Below are positions 23,171 to 37,900 of a stretch of DNA of 64,000 nucleotides, piece after piece. The stretch is from Balanoglossus misakiensis (taxonomy: Eukaryota > Hemichordata). Both the position numbers and the translations under genes were made by a program. How positions within the stretch are numbered: position 1 is the stretch's first letter; each line of letters opens with the position of its first letter. The notes under the pieces were generated by a model. The model saw nothing but the letters and a program-made list of their open reading frames with translations, made no database searches and was not told where the DNA came from. The DNA is taken from assembly GCA_040954595.2 (NCBI GenBank), contig CM082578.2:15872001-15936000 (forward strand), in the 5' to 3' direction.

Positions 23171-26100
23171 GTCATTTACTATAAGTTTAACATATGTTAT
23201 AAACACAATTTATCAATGAAAGGTACAAGTGTTTTGAAGCATGAAGTGTGCAATGCGGCTCTGATACATTCTCGTGGCGTTTGTAACTTCCTCATATTTT
23301 CGGCATTACAAAAACTTAGATATTTAACTTCAGTTTTCAGATAAATGAAGGATTAATGATATTTGGCCACTGAGGGCAGTCTCCTATGTCCCACTTGTGA
23401 CCAGGTCAAGTCAGTGAGTGTCCAGTTCTTCATTCATTTGGAATGGCATTAAGGTTTCATATGCCACTTGACATGCGTTGTATCAGAGGTCACTTGCTGT
23501 AGAGTTACCCTTGTTGGTGGTAGCTTGTAGTATAATTTATCATCTGGGAGCCTACATATACTGTTGTCGGTAATCCTGTCTAAATATGATCTCACTGTGC
23601 CAGAACACAATATTCCTCCACCACAGATTCCCCTGAACTCTGTCACTGTGCTGAAGACATGTGCCTGATAAATATATTTAAGAAGGTTCACCCTAGTGTA
23701 ACTTTGTACGATGTTCAAACACGGTTGTAATACAAACTTTAGACAGAATCTAAGCTGTAGTATAGACATATATATTGATAACAATTTGACAGTATTTGTT
23801 GCCCTATATCTACTTTTGTGTACTTCCAGGATTACCCACATTTATTTAAAGTTATTTTACAGAAGATGTGTCTATCCCATTCATTTCAGTAAGATTTTCA
23901 TCTATGCATATATCCCTGTGTTTTCAGCTGCATAGTTAAATTGTGTGTAGAAATTCACCAAAGCCTGCGCTGCTGTTTCCCTGTGCTTGTAATAGTCTTG
24001 GATGAGTAGAACAGAAAATTGGATTTTCTCTTTGCTATAACTACTGGTAGCAATGCATCTTCTCTGGTTCTTCTGGCACCATTACCATAATATGTACTGC
24101 CACAAACAAAATCCTAACTTTTTTCTCAAACTTTGTTCAAAAAGACACAGCAAAGTGACTACTTTCAAAATCAAGAATAAGAATGATTTGTGGGTAACCA
24201 TGAAATTGTTTTTGGGAATATTGAAAAATAATACCGCAAATGTTTTCAAGGTGATCAGTCCGGAAGTGTAAAAGATACAAAAGTGAGAAGTGGTCAGTAT
24301 GGGCATTCCAGTGGTTATGCAGAGTTGTCCAAAAGCGACGCACAAAAATTATTTGTCTCATAAGGGTATAATTCCTGAAAATGGTGCACAAGTATTGGAA
24401 GAAAAAGACAGAGGTTATTTATGGATTATTTGTCTTGAAATTTTGACATTGCAATGTGCACACAAACACCACATAGATGTGATTGGCACTTTTGCCATCC
24501 ATCTAGCACACATGCTGTCATGTTCTAGACAACTGAGTGAAGATTTGGTGGTCGTACAGACTGCCCCCATGTAATCAATGTGTTGAGCAGCAATGACTGA
24601 AAGATACACCAATCTTTTTTGGTGTCGCACTTTTTATGTATATAGAATATCGCATGGAATAATATATAGGAAAACGGATTGAAGGTTTTTTTTGCAGCAG
24701 CCTCTATGTCATTCTAAATATTTGATTTTATGAGGCAAGAGCTCACCAAGTGACGAGGATTATAAAATACTGTTAGGTTGTTGGTGAAAAGGAATTTTCA
24801 ACTCCATACGTATTATCAGTTGGATTGCTGGTAGGAATATTTAAGCAGGATATTTTGAAGAATAAGTTTGACAGAATATTATTGTCATTATTGAGAATGA
24901 AGGCATCAAGTATACTGTGCTCAACAATATACTGTACTAGGTGTTATAGTTGTATTGGAGAGGCTCGAAGCTGGATGTTCGTACGCTACACCAAAATGGG
25001 TATTCCGTCGCAACGGTGTGGGTACTGATGAGAAAGAAGTGGCTTTGATTGCATCCATGTAAAGTAAACATGTTCATGTCTGACGTGTGCAATCTATTAA
25101 TTATTTTATCTGATGGTTTTTGTGGTTGATATGTGTATGAAGATTCTCGAATGAAACCTGCTGTGGATTGACTACAGCGCCTTTTTTCGTGATTTGTGAT
25201 TTCGATTGGATTTTAATCAGTAAATAATTATTATATTGAAGTGATTTTAATTGGCCTTTTCTTCAGTGATTTTTTTCACTTTTGTTTGCTGAGCCATACT
25301 CTTCCTGGCATGTATGTGCATGTTGCTTGCTTGTTTTCATTCATGGGGAATTTTTGCTTAATTTCACAGCCGTAGGTCATAGCTACCTAAAAACTAGAGT
25401 TACCTTTGCTAGTCTAGTGGTGTTTATTTGGGCAGGAACTTGGCCCACCTGACCAAGTTATGCAGATCAGATGTAAAGTAATTCCCTCAAAATGTTGGCA
25501 TGATGTAATAATAACATACACTTTTCATGGATATAGGACACCTAATTATCATAGCCATCCGAACATTCAACCAGTTGAATAAATTTGATTGGTTCATTAC
25601 GGTCATGTGATCTCAGATTAGGTGGTGAGGCATTTGAATAGACTGAACAGGAAGTCTGAGGGTATTCAAACTGTTGGTAGATAACCTGTGTATGATTTAT
25701 AGCCGTCATTCAGAAATAAACTACACTGAACTATTTATAGTGATTTATCTGCATAAATCGGCTGCTTTGTTAATGCTTTTATCCAACTTGTAATGATTTT
25801 ACTAGTAATGTGGAAGAGTATGGTTGAGTGATCTGACGTTGGATTTGTGGTTGGGATTTTGGTGAAAGAACCCCCCCCCCCCCTTGCTAGTTTTTAACTC
25901 CATCTGCTGTATATATCCTTGAGGTCTTATATGTTTTTCTTTAATTGATAAAAATATTCATGTGAAATTTAGTATCTGTGCATGGCCTTCCTATTCTGTG
26001 TCCCTTTGTAATTATAGAAACAACCAAAAATAGTATAAATGAATATTTATGATAAAATTAAAAAAAACTGAAGATATAGAACAAACATATATGGTAATTT

Positions 26101-29100
26101 ATACCTTTGACATGGGACGGGCTGTATAATACCCCAATATGGTTTAGAGTTTGATACTGCAATGTCAACTCAAGTTCATTGAGAAATTCATGCATGTACT
26201 TCACATGCATACGTGGCAAAACATGCAGTTAGACCCCAGTACAGGCAGTTGGACATCAAAGTGAAGTTCTAGACCCCATGTTACCAGGAACTGTACAACA
26301 AAAGAAACTCAGCTGGCTTGTGAAAATAGAATCTGAAACTTCGGAACAAAGCAAATTAAGAAACATTGATTATTTCTGTGACCATATCCTGTGATTAGAT
26401 TTTTTTATAATTATGCACAGATGGCATAAAGTATGACTTTGCAAGTTATTTCTCCATAATTCTGTGTTGAAGATTTTTCCTGTACTGGGTGTTAAATTTC
26501 CAGATTGTAAGTGTTGATATTGTTTTCAGTTCCAAAAATTATGTGATCATCTAATTTATTTATTGACAACCAAGTTCCAATCCCAGTTATGAGGTATTGT
26601 TACATTTTTTGCATTTTCAGTAAAATATCGTAAACTCGTAAAACCTGTCTCGCGTTTCTTTTACTCTTCTCATAGTCTCAGCCTTGTTGTGGTACAAGAA
26701 AGACACTCCCAGTTCAGACTGAGTTGAGAAGTTTTGACTCGCGTGTGAAATCATGTTACATGTCAGTATTAGGGCGCCATCAACCGACATGATTAATTTT
26801 GAAAGAGACCAGGGGGTGAGGTTGAAAGAACGGAGTACGAAATTTATTGTGGAAATTAAACCTAGCAGTGTGACATGACCCAAGTCATCGATTATTTAAC
26901 GTCCAAAGTTCACAGTACAATATTTGTGTTACTCGAGAAATAGATAACTCTAAAAATATCACTATATGGTGTGATTATAAATCTTGGTTTATTTTTATCC
27001 CAGGATCTCAAATAGGAAATCAAGATCTGATTATAAGTATGAGGTATGTTGGGCCCCCAACAACGGGTGCGATAACCCTGACACGCAGCTGCAGTATGCA
27101 TTAAGGTGGTACGCCCCTCATGGACCGATAGCCACCATAACTGAGAAATCGGGTCGCGTCTCTCATTTGTACCTTAGAGTGCATGTGACTCTTGTCTGAT
27201 TCAATATTGCACTCACCGCGATTGTAAATATGGGTGGATTGTAGGGCAGTCAGCGACCGTGTCATGTGACGCGATTACGCCTATTATCTCTCTCTCAGGC
27301 TCTCTCTAGTCATGAACACAATGATTTATAGTAGGAGGCAAATGACAGGAAAACTTACTGACTTATAAACAGGTTTAGTGTGTGTAAAGTGCAAGCTTTG
27401 GTGTTGACAAGATGTTTATGCCATGAATAGCGATTATCGCTCAAATGACCCAAACCTCTACTTATGATAACGAACCGAACGCCGGGACAACTACCAACAG
27501 GTGGTATAATGTAGGACAAAGTATATGCGCACTGTCAACCTGAGCAAACCCTTCCTACATGTAATATGGACTTCTTCTTTATGACAATGTTGTTGTTGTT
27601 TTTCGGAGGCACTACGGTGAAGTTATCACGTTGTTTATTTTGTTAGCTAGTTTCAAAGCACGTGCGAAACCTTCAGCGCAAACTCGAGGTTTACTATTCT
27701 TCCTGACTGTCATTTTCACACCATATAAAAACAGACTTATGGCGAATTGTAATTTTATTATTATTTTAATAACACTGTGCGATGACTTATGGCGCTAAAA
27801 CAACGAAGCTCCAGCGATGCCTAGACACGCGTCATCCGTACTTCGCCTTGTTAACACGCTGTCGCTGATAACGCCGACAGATCAAAGTCCTGTACAGCAA
27901 ATCGCATCACATCACATCACGCAAACGGACAATCCATCATTCGGTGTAGGAGCTGATAAACTCGACTTATAAACAAATATCCTTGCTATATTTAGCCGCG
28001 TATCTATCTGCGGTAAACCAAAAATAATTCACCTTTCCCACCGCGTAAATCACGTTACTGATGACACCAAGTCGGGCGACCGACTTTTCTTCGTTTCGTG
28101 TACACGACAAATCCGTGGCTAACACAGATACATGTACTAGCATTAGCCCCCCCCCCCCCCTTACCAAGAACTTTGGAAGTAAACTTTTTATACTCCTGTA
28201 CACTGAATTTAGGGATGCGTTTACATATATACACATGCGCTACGCGAACAAATTATTGGTTCAGACTGCTTTGGAAAGTTTTTTTTACCGTTTTGAAAAC
28301 AGTCTACGTACATAATTTAGCGGTTATGAATCACTATTTTTCTGTCTCCTTGACCTGTCGGTATGATCACACGCATGCGTAGGACAAAGAAACCAGGACA
28401 AGGTAAATCAAGGGTCAAACGCCCATTTGTGTTTTGCCTTTGGACTAATTTTGGACAAACAGCCCCCCCCCCCCATCCCCCTCCCACCTTCAAGGTTGGA
28501 AATATTAGATATGTGACACACCCTTTCCTATCGGACGCTTGATTAAAAAAGCACTCTTTTCTCATTGAAAATGATACACAGACGTCTCTACTTCGCTGTA
28601 TCCAGCAGATTTAAGGGGTATATGCTCGCTTCCGAAGCATAGGTAACGTGGGGGAATTTCTGAATGCCCTTTCAGTATTTTAGTAACGCTTTCGATGAAG
28701 GATGCATCTTCCGCAGAGAAGTCTGAACAGTAGCCTTTTGTTTTCCAACCGAATATCCCTGCTGTAAATTACGTGTAACGCCATGAGCAATAAATCATCT
28801 CACATCATGCATTACTCTCGATTCAAAACCGACGACCCCGATCGATGACCCAAAACTTGACAGCCTTAACTTTATTATTCCCATCTCACAAATCACATGA
28901 CAAACAGAGGATCTCGATGGATCATGATCAGCTAGTACGGTACTTGCGTGTCATCACGAGGTCACATGACGCGACGGTCCGTCTGATGTTGTCCTGTCTG
29001 TCTGACTGACACACCGGTGTTCATCCCTTCTCTACACTACAGAGAGGTCTCTTCCTTCACACTAAGTTAGGGTTGAAGTCAAAAACTTCATGTCGCATAC

Positions 29101-29866
29101 ACAAACTCCTTTAGATTGGGGTGTGGGTTGACCCCAAAATGTCATGTTTTATCAGACAAATCTAGGATAAGAGGGAAACCCAGTGGGTGGGAGTTTTGTT
29201 GAAATACTTTTGTGTTACATATAAAATGTTGTTTATAAAGGGTCACTATGTGTTTCATAGAAATGGTTTGCAGTAGGTAAAGTTCAAGCGAGGCGAGTTT
29301 TTCGGAATTAAGGAAAAGATTAATTTGTGTCATGATGGTAGTCAGTGTGAGATAGTTAGTAAGTGGTCTCCCATCTATAATCTGTTATTGCTTACAGGAA
29401 TTAAAATATTCGCCCTTCCAATCACAGATGGGGTGCATCCTGAATGAAAGGAACAATGAAGCCCTGTGTGGTATTGTGATGTCGTGTTTTTGTCATTCCC
29501 AGGGTAAGGGGTAAATGATCGGCCCACCACGTCAAACATTCTCAAGGTCGTCTCGAGGTCTTCAGAGCTGCTACCAAAAGGTGTGGAGTGAAACTTAACT
29601 CGTCCCCGCCCAAGCCTTTTCTTTGAACAAAAATGTTCTTCATTGTATTAAGGCTATTAGGTCCGAAAGAGTGACCGCTTCAAATGAAATAAGAATAGAG
29701 GGCGAGGAGTAACCTGCTTTCTTGACACCTCACACACAAAAAATTTGGGTCGGCGGACTGCGAAGTGTCAAGGACCCTTCATTGAGATCACACATGTACT
29801 TTGTCTTAGCTACAAGCGTCCGACCGGGTCGTGAAAAGTTCACAACACAAGAGTCAGCCTTCACTT

Positions 29867-29875
29867 CGATAAGGG
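29867..29875. repeat. Target-site duplication, left copy
   Basis: CGATAAGGG, identical to 30336-30344, immediately outside the foldback element. Confidence 0.85.
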
Positions 29876-30335
29876 TAGTCTCGGTTACCCAGACGCCTTT
29901 GCTTCTTCCGATGCTCTCCAGAAAAAGGGTCTGGGGAAATGCTATTGAAAGCTTTGTAAAACAAAATGGCCGATGTCAGGATTTTGATCATCGCCTGATT
30001 GGCTGAGCTGTCAGTATGACCCGGGTCACTGCAATAGTTTCGACAATCGTCTACCAAAGATATTTCGTATAATTTCTCCAACAATGCTAACAGAGGACGC
30101 CTTTTGCCTTTCGCATCAACCAACAAGTACCGGTCTCTTGATATAAAGAGACGACAAATAATCACACATTGTCGAGAGTCAGTGACCCGGGTCATACTGA
30201 CAGCTCAGCCAATCAGGCGATGATCAAAATCCTGACATCGGCCATTTTGTTTTACAAAGCTTTCAATAGCATTTCCCCAGACCCTTTTTCTGGAGAGCAT
30301 CGGAAGAAGCAAAGGCGTCTGGGTAACCGAGACTA
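29876..30335. mobile_element. 460-bp foldback (long-TIR) non-autonomous DNA transposon, Mutator-like features
   Basis: The arms 29876-30030 and 30181-30335 are exact reverse complements over 155 bp and are separated by a 150-bp spacer. The termini read TAGTCTCGGTTACCCAGACG inward from each end. The element is flanked by a 9-bp direct repeat, CGATAAGGG, at 29867-29875 and 30336-30344. There is no transposase frame in the spacer, so the element is non-autonomous. Long terminal inverted repeats with 9-bp duplications are characteristic of Mutator-like elements, but I cannot assign a family from the termini alone. Perfect identity of the arms implies recent insertion or gene conversion. Confidence 0.88.
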
Positions 30336-30344
30336 CGATAAGGG
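30336..30344. repeat. Target-site duplication, right copy
   Basis: CGATAAGGG, identical to 29867-29875. Confidence 0.85.
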
Positions 30345-30884
30345 TCGTATATATACTTTGTTAGATATGTTTGTGTCTATTTTTAGTAGCCGGTTCACGA
30401 GGTGCTGATAACAGAAAAGGGCCCGGAGTGTTTGTTCCTTTGATGGGCATACGGCAGCCGCGCGACTCCGAATTCCAATGTGTGCCAGACAATGCGATGC
30501 TGAAAATCTTGGCATCAATTTGCATTTAAGTATAGAATGCGCTGGCTGTTAGCATTTGTGAGGGCACTTATAGAGTGCGACCAATAACACGCAAGTCACT
30601 GTGACACTAAAAGGTGTATTTGGAATTTTGCCAAGTCCACATAAAGGCTACCACGCTGCCACGTCATCCGAGTACACTGGCATATTTGTTGTCGACTTTG
30701 CGCAGTCGATTAAGGCGTGACGGTAGCCAGGTTGTATTGTATGAAAAGTTGACCTATTGTCTGTGATTGAAGACCGCCATCTGAAGAGGTTTCCAGTCGG
30801 GTTTCAAATGGTGACCGAAATAAACAAAACAGTACAAACAGATGGACAGACGAGTGCGCAAACAGTGGTTGGACAGACAGACAG

Positions 30885-31045
<161 letters not shown>

Positions 31046-34000
31046 CTCATTATATCATTGTTCCAAGTCGTCAAGGAGCTATTAAACAAATTAGTCGCTC
31101 ATGTGACAACGACCTATAGTAACGACCTATAACTTCTACCAAAGAAATTCACGGGTGTTTTACAAGCAATGTGTTTTAACGTTCTTGTAAACACCATCAA
31201 AATGGCAATTGTTAACAGCGTCTGCATGTATCCTGTTCCCTCGTGTATTTCTAAAAGAATTCTTTCATAAGTAGATTTGACTCTTTTCGAGACAACATAA
31301 AGTTTGGTTTCCCCGGAAACGGTTTCTGCATTTTACGCACACAACCCCCCCCCCCCCAAATCCTACCGCAGGCGCGAACTAATAGTTGTGTATCTAGAGA
31401 TGTGAACACATATCCAAGAAGGACAGACGCCTTGGCTATTACCCTCCTGCATTGTGTACAGCAAAACTACCAATTCGTCATCGTATAGCCACCCAACAAA
31501 AGGTTGCTTCCGCCTTTAAAATCAGTTGGCGTTCTCTCGATTGTGGTGTCGGCGATGTTGAATTCTAAAAAGACAGCTTAAGCATCAATACCGCCAAAGG
31601 CTGCCAACAGTACACCAAACTGTTCCAGTCGAGTGAACAACAAAAAGACAAGGGTCATGGGTCGGACTTTTGCAGGACAAAAACACCTCAACCAAGCAGT
31701 CAACCAATTTAAACAGTCGAGACTTTTATTTCAAACGACGACGCTTGCTAGTTCCATCACGTACTTGCTAATCACCGCATTCAGTTCTTTATTTAGACTG
31801 CTTGCTCCGAAGTAGAATCGTCTTGTCACTCGAACACGTGAATTTGGAGAACGCAAACTGGTAATTGTGACATAGGCCATCGGTTAAGGATGGCTAAGTT
31901 TCTCCCACACGTCTATCATGATCAGCGCCGCAACAAATCATGTGACTATATAGCTGCTAATCCATTATACATTGAATTCTATCACGGCATCCTTGTAATG
32001 CTGTGATGCAAATGCCTTCAGGTGGCATGGCAACTTACTCAACAGTTTTGCATTTCATTGACGGATGTTTCATCACCACTATTCAGAGAAGATGTTAGAC
32101 GGAATTTCAATTCGGAAGAATAACCCGTCGATGGAGAGTATTGTCATATTGTGAAATATATATTTTAAAAAGTAAGACTAGTTAGCAATACACTTGACAT
32201 GGGGAGCAAACATTCACTAGGGCATAATACACTATGGCACCTGCACCGAAAATCCCATCAGAGCCAGGTACCGCTTCTCGAAGTTTTCAACCAGGAGAAT
32301 TGAATTGTTCCATTCGTGGGGCAATTACTTCGACCGGAATCATTATGATCGTGACCTTGTCTCTGCCTACTGTCGAGAAAGTGATCATATTGAGCAGAAA
32401 GGTCGCGATAGAATTTTGCAAGACCGCGAGATTGCGGGAAGTGATTAGGCCATGGGGGGGGGGGCGACGGAGGGTGCTGTATCGACCACTCTGACGATGG
32501 TCATGTGACATAGGGCAGAAAGACCAGGATCCTTGGATGGATTGTGGATGGATGGATGGATTGGTTGGGGTGTTTATTTTTTCTGTGGTTAGGGATTCAG
32601 AAGTGGTTGAGTAACATGAATGAACGACCCGAAAATCGGGCAAACGTGGGCTAACTGTGTACGTGTATTGGGAGGAGGGTTTGGGTACGGTGACATGGAT
32701 ATACCAGCAGGGGTGATGGCTTGACCGCAATGGCCGGTCTGTGGAAATGAGGTCACAAAGTGGGAGGGCTGTGACACTTCGGACGTGTCAGCATCGCTGA
32801 TGGACACTAAAATACACCGTCTGCGCCTGCAAATATCGTCGCCTAAGAAATATCGGTGGATTCTAGAATGGTGCATTCTTGAGCGCCAGTGCTCGAATTA
32901 TGATTGACCTCCCGGGCTAATAGCGCCACAACTCAACTCATAGTTACCCATCATCCACGGGGCAATGACGCGGTGTCAAGGCTGGGGCAGTCATTAGACA
33001 GGGAACCACATGAATATTGCCTCTTGACGAATATCGTGAAAACACGCGACACTTCAGGCATGTTGGGAATCACGTGTTGTTAAAAACAAGCTCCGCCTAC
33101 CAACTCCTCTCAATTAGACTTATATACTAATTGTTTATTGGGAAATTGGTATTGGTTATTTGATGCTATTGTCTTCTCAGCTGGTAAAAGTCACATCATT
33201 ATCAAGCGTTATTGTTCATCCATTATGAGCCAGGTGGTGTTTAAATGTCGAAGTTGAATCACTGTATACATGAATATAGCGTGCAGTATAATGCAGGTAA
33301 AATAAGACAATAAAACAGAACTGTATTTGACACTGACACTGAAGTATTGGCCATCCCGTCTCTCTTCATGCCCTATTGCAGCACAAGGTGAATTCGATAG
33401 CACAGAAGCAGTAGGAGGTTCGGTTCAGTGCAAGTAAGTAGCACCGTATTGGTTCGAAATTGAAACGCTCAAAAATTCCTGGGTGGGAGGACACCGAAAC
33501 GTCTGTGCGAGGCAAATGGGGGCGGTGGTGTTAGGGTCGTACCCTGCTCCCATTGCGCAAAGACATTTAATTTGTAACAGTTTACAGCAACTTTAACGAC
33601 CGATGAAATATTCATATGACAGACTAGATGCCAAGAAAATATTTAAAAGTCAAGCTGAGCTAAGCCAGAAAGGTAGTATCTGTTAATCAACAGTTACACC
33701 AACCAAAAGAAGTAGATGCCATTTATTTGCCGTCGGTGTGCATGTAGGTGGGACACAAAATATACAAATGTGTTTTATCACCCTACCTGGCGACAGAAAA
33801 AAAGAGTCGTTCATGACACGGAAATTGAAACTTATGTATTAGCCGACTTATTCATTCATTCATTCATTCTGTTTGGCTGACAACCCCTTCATCTTCATCT
33901 TGCGGAAACCGGGGAACCGTGCCCCCCCCCCCCCCCCCCCATTGCTTGGCGAATATTCGGAGTGAAAACTCTCAGAGAAGTGTTTCCGCTCCTCGTAACA

Positions 34001-34803
34001 AATGCTCTGTAAAAGCGAGAAGTATCTTTAGACAGTAATCGGTGGTTTGAGCTTCTGAGATTATCAAACGTTTACACTGTCTTGCTTTCGAAAAAAAAGT
34101 TCGACTCGTCAAGTTTCGACAATTTGAAACACCGATGTTTGTGTCTAGGGTGCAAAGTTCCCCCGAGACCCAGGTCCGTCACCAGCCTCGTGTCTTTCAT
34201 AACCGTAGTCTCAGCGGCCTTTTGTCCACTCGACCTAAATAAATAAGTTACCCGTAGCAATCGGTGGTACGTATACAATGACGGATTGTGTGTGTGCACA
34301 GACTGACGCGTCACTTCTTTCAAATGGTAGATTTATAGCACCCAGTACGTTGCACCCAGTACAAAACGATATTAATTTATTCGACAAGTGCTTGGCTGTA
34401 CAGGCATATCGGCTGACGGCGTTGACAGATGCGTAGCGGGAGTGAACGTAGCACAGTAGTCAAACTACATTGACTTGTGACTGCAATGCGGGGTGCACGG
34501 CCAACCGTCTGACGTTATCGCACAACCGGCAAGAAAAGAATGAAATGTGGGCTGTGTGCTCATTTGCAAAGTGCACGAAGTTCACCGCCGAAGGTGATGG
34601 GATATCAGTAAATAATACACGTCTGCCGAGTCTGTCAGGAAGCAACGCGTGTAAAGATACATTTGATGTGATTGTAGATTGTTGTTGATGACTGAATACT
34701 GTACGTGATAAGAAAAGAGTGCGGATTCTCATATCAGTGGCCGTTGACTGAGTACCCTTGTAGGAACTCTCTGTGTCATTAAAGTCTGGAAGCTAACTCA
34801 TTG

Positions 34804-34929
34804 GTAAGCAGAAATAAGTGTTTTTTTATTTGGCTCCAGGCCAAGGTGAACTGTTGATTTGTGTACATGTCATTCTTTATATTGACTAGGGGAATAAGGC
34901 TGATCAGTCGCTTTTGTTGTCTCTTGCAG
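34804..34929 (+). other. Predicted 5' UTR intron of the large single-exon-coding gene
   Basis: A donor CATTG/gtaagca at 34803/34804 and an acceptor cttttgttgtctcttgcag/CG ending at 34929 define a 126-bp intron. The upstream exon has an in-frame TAA in the joined frame, so translation should begin at the ATG at 34956 in the following exon. Confidence 0.65.
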
Positions 34930-34955
34930 CGTCGACTTGTAGTCAACGGACTGAG

Positions 34956-37900
34956 ATGTTATATCAACCAATCGAGCCTCGCGCTCTGATCAGCAGACAT
35001 ATACATGTGCCCGCCGTAATACCTCAACCAAACAAGATGCGGGCAGCGACAGGGCAGTGTTGTGACGAGGCGGTCAACAGACCACTTGATTTGTCTGTTA
35101 AGAAGACAGACGCCGGGGAAAATACTGACGAGCCGGCAGGCAAAGACAGCTTTGGCGAGAAGCAGACGTTCAGTACCAGACCTACTTTTGCCAATCCATG
35201 GAATCGAGATTTGGCCGTCTGGAACGCGAAGCCATTGGTCACACAGGAGACGCGTCGTATCAAGAAAAATGTTGACTCGGCCTCTGTGGACAATACCAAG
35301 TTGAAAGCAAATGGCAAGGTTGATCTTTATAGTCACTTTGAAGTTGCAAAGTCGCAGGATCCCACCGCAAGCCATTTTGCAAGGGAAGCAGTAACGCAGG
35401 AAAATGGACGAACTGGGGCCAGTTTGCAAACGAAGGGGGAGGATTCGCACCCCATCGCGCTTGTCAGTGAAACAAAAACATCTTCTGTGATCAGACCAAA
35501 CGGACTCACAAATGTACAGAATTTGGACCGTGAAGATGCAAGCACGACATGGGCACCGTTCAAGGTTTCTGCAAATGGCAACAGCAATGCCAGAAGGAAG
35601 AAAAAGCAGAAAGCCAAAACGTGGCAGGTCCCGGTCGGCCACGAGGAACGGCCAATCGCAGCAACTGTTTTGCCGCCAGAAATAGCGACCAAGGTTCAAC
35701 AGTCCCACGGATTGGCGAGTTTGATTCACGACAATTCAATGAGGAGCCCTGATGAATATCTTCCCGATAAAACCGACATCCGAACCCACAATGCGCCGCA
35801 TTACGTAAGAGATGACGCAACGACGGCAGCGACCAAATCTACATGCAACGGGAGTTTACAGAGCTATTCACGATACAAAACACCGGAAAGAGACCAAGGA
35901 CAACCGCCTACCTGTCCCACAATACATCAAAGAGACGTATTACGTTCGCTTCTCACCGACCACAACAGACAAAGCGACGTGTGTCGCCCCGATGCGCACC
36001 ACCCTCATGCTCTCCACATTCAAAACAATCACGACCGAGGACCAGACATGAAATCACCACAAATCCAAAACGCAGAAAAACATTTCCAAGGTGTTCCTCG
36101 CTATCGTACGAGTCAACACAAGCAACCTGCGTTTAGACAGCACGTCCCCCCTGTTGTACCAATAAATCCCAAATCTCTGCGTCTGACACCCACTCCCCAA
36201 CCGAGAGCCAGCTACCAAATAACTACCATATCACCTGAAGAAGTGAATGACTATAAAGGTATTCTGCAGTGCGCGGATGCAACTTTAATACCGGTTTATT
36301 TAGATGAAAAACAAGAGAAAACGTCGATGTTGATCTCAAGAGATGGGCCTTGCACCGAACTTCGCGCCGTAGTTATAGGCCGCACGCCCTCGAAAGATGC
36401 GGACATTCAAGAAGTAGAGCGCCCTGTCGCCGCGGATTGCTTCGGGAGGCCAGTGCCGCTCGTTCCGGTGAAGCAATCGGGTGACACGTCGAGTATTCAG
36501 GCGGCGGTGAGGCCGACAATTGCATCAGCCATTCATAGGTACAATGGGGAGTCAACCCGTACCAGAAACATTACTCCCATTTCTTTTGAGAGACGTGTAC
36601 CCGAGATGGCAAAGCCAGCAGGATCGATGAATCACCGCGGAGAAGGTCGGCCTTCCTTCGTCCAGGGACCGCTAGCCATGCACAGCGTCGCAGACACAAA
36701 GAATGCTCGCACTACCAAGGACGTTTTCTCTCACAGCTATTCCAGGGAGACGGTGGATTTCTTACCGCCTCCCCTCCGTGACGCAATCGGCAAATACAAA
36801 TTTGCAAACTCGGTGGACAGACATGACAAAAATAGCAGAGATGAGCACGGTTTACCTGAAAGAAACCACGTGGCACAACGAGGGAGTGGCACCGGTGAAA
36901 CCAGAGAGGCGCCCGGACCGAGTTTTCCCAATGCAAATATTCGTCGTGTGTCACAACAAAATGTGGTGCAAAGCCAAGAATTACAGTATGCCGTCCAGGA
37001 TTCCGACATTTCTAGGAACATCCTCGAGCAACTCAATCAACTGAGCGTTTCAAAACTTTTAGAGATCCAGAGAAGTTGGATTGAGAAACCCGAAAGTGAT
37101 GCGACGAAAAAAGGAAGTCGCGGCGCCGCCGGACCTAACGCAGTTGCAGAGAAAACGCCAGAAATTCTTCCGAGTCCAGTGATGGCAGTGCATGCAATGT
37201 CATCAGACGATAGAATTCCCGCCAAACAGTTCTTTGCTAAAATGCCCGACCAATTTCATCTTCTAAACAATAACAGAATCTTGCGGCCGCAAGATGTGGG
37301 TATTTCATCGAGACCGGTGAGAGAAGTTTCTGACGTCATCGCTGCTGGGGAAGCTAACAGAACAGCGGACACGACGCCAGCATTTCCACGTTATCAGCAG
37401 AATGCTGTTCAAATCGACCAACCAGTCATCGACTGTGCACCTGCAACACCTGTACGCTGTTCTAGTTATGAGGACAATGTTTCCTACACTAAAGCACGAT
37501 GTTTCTCCCCCAGTCAAACACAGCTGCCGCCGGCGCAGTCAAAGAATACAGAGAACAGACACAGGCCAAAAGTTGCCAAGGATATAAACCCGGCTTTGAG
37601 GGACGCTCTCGACGCCAGGCTATCGTCGGTGATATCTGCCAACGATTCTTTGCTGCAGGCCCACGAAGTCCCTAGGAAACGGCCGTGGTCAAAGAAAGAC
37701 TGGGAAAAAGAGGAAGAAATGCCGCATAAATACTACGCGGCGGCACACATGGATCGATTGCCGGCTAACGAACAATACCCTTTCCCGGTTTACCGACACC
37801 ATGAAGACAGTCTGGCGAACAGCGTGAAATTTAGGGACATCAGACCTAAATTTGTGGAAGATACAGTTCCTACTCGGGAACCAGCAGTGGGCACAAAGCG

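Noticed and set aside
24480-24510. miR-96-like seed TTGGCACT
   Set aside because: It folds only into a five-base stem with a tiny loop; no precursor-sized hairpin.
32234-32876. Overlapping ORFs of 86-147 residues on both strands
   Set aside because: No similarity to known families, no splice context, and frames on both strands are equally open.
34959-35729. 256-residue open frame antisense to the large single-exon gene
   Set aside because: It is a shadow of the coding strand in a less AT-rich exon. The composition is implausible (Cys/Arg/Trp-rich) with no motif.
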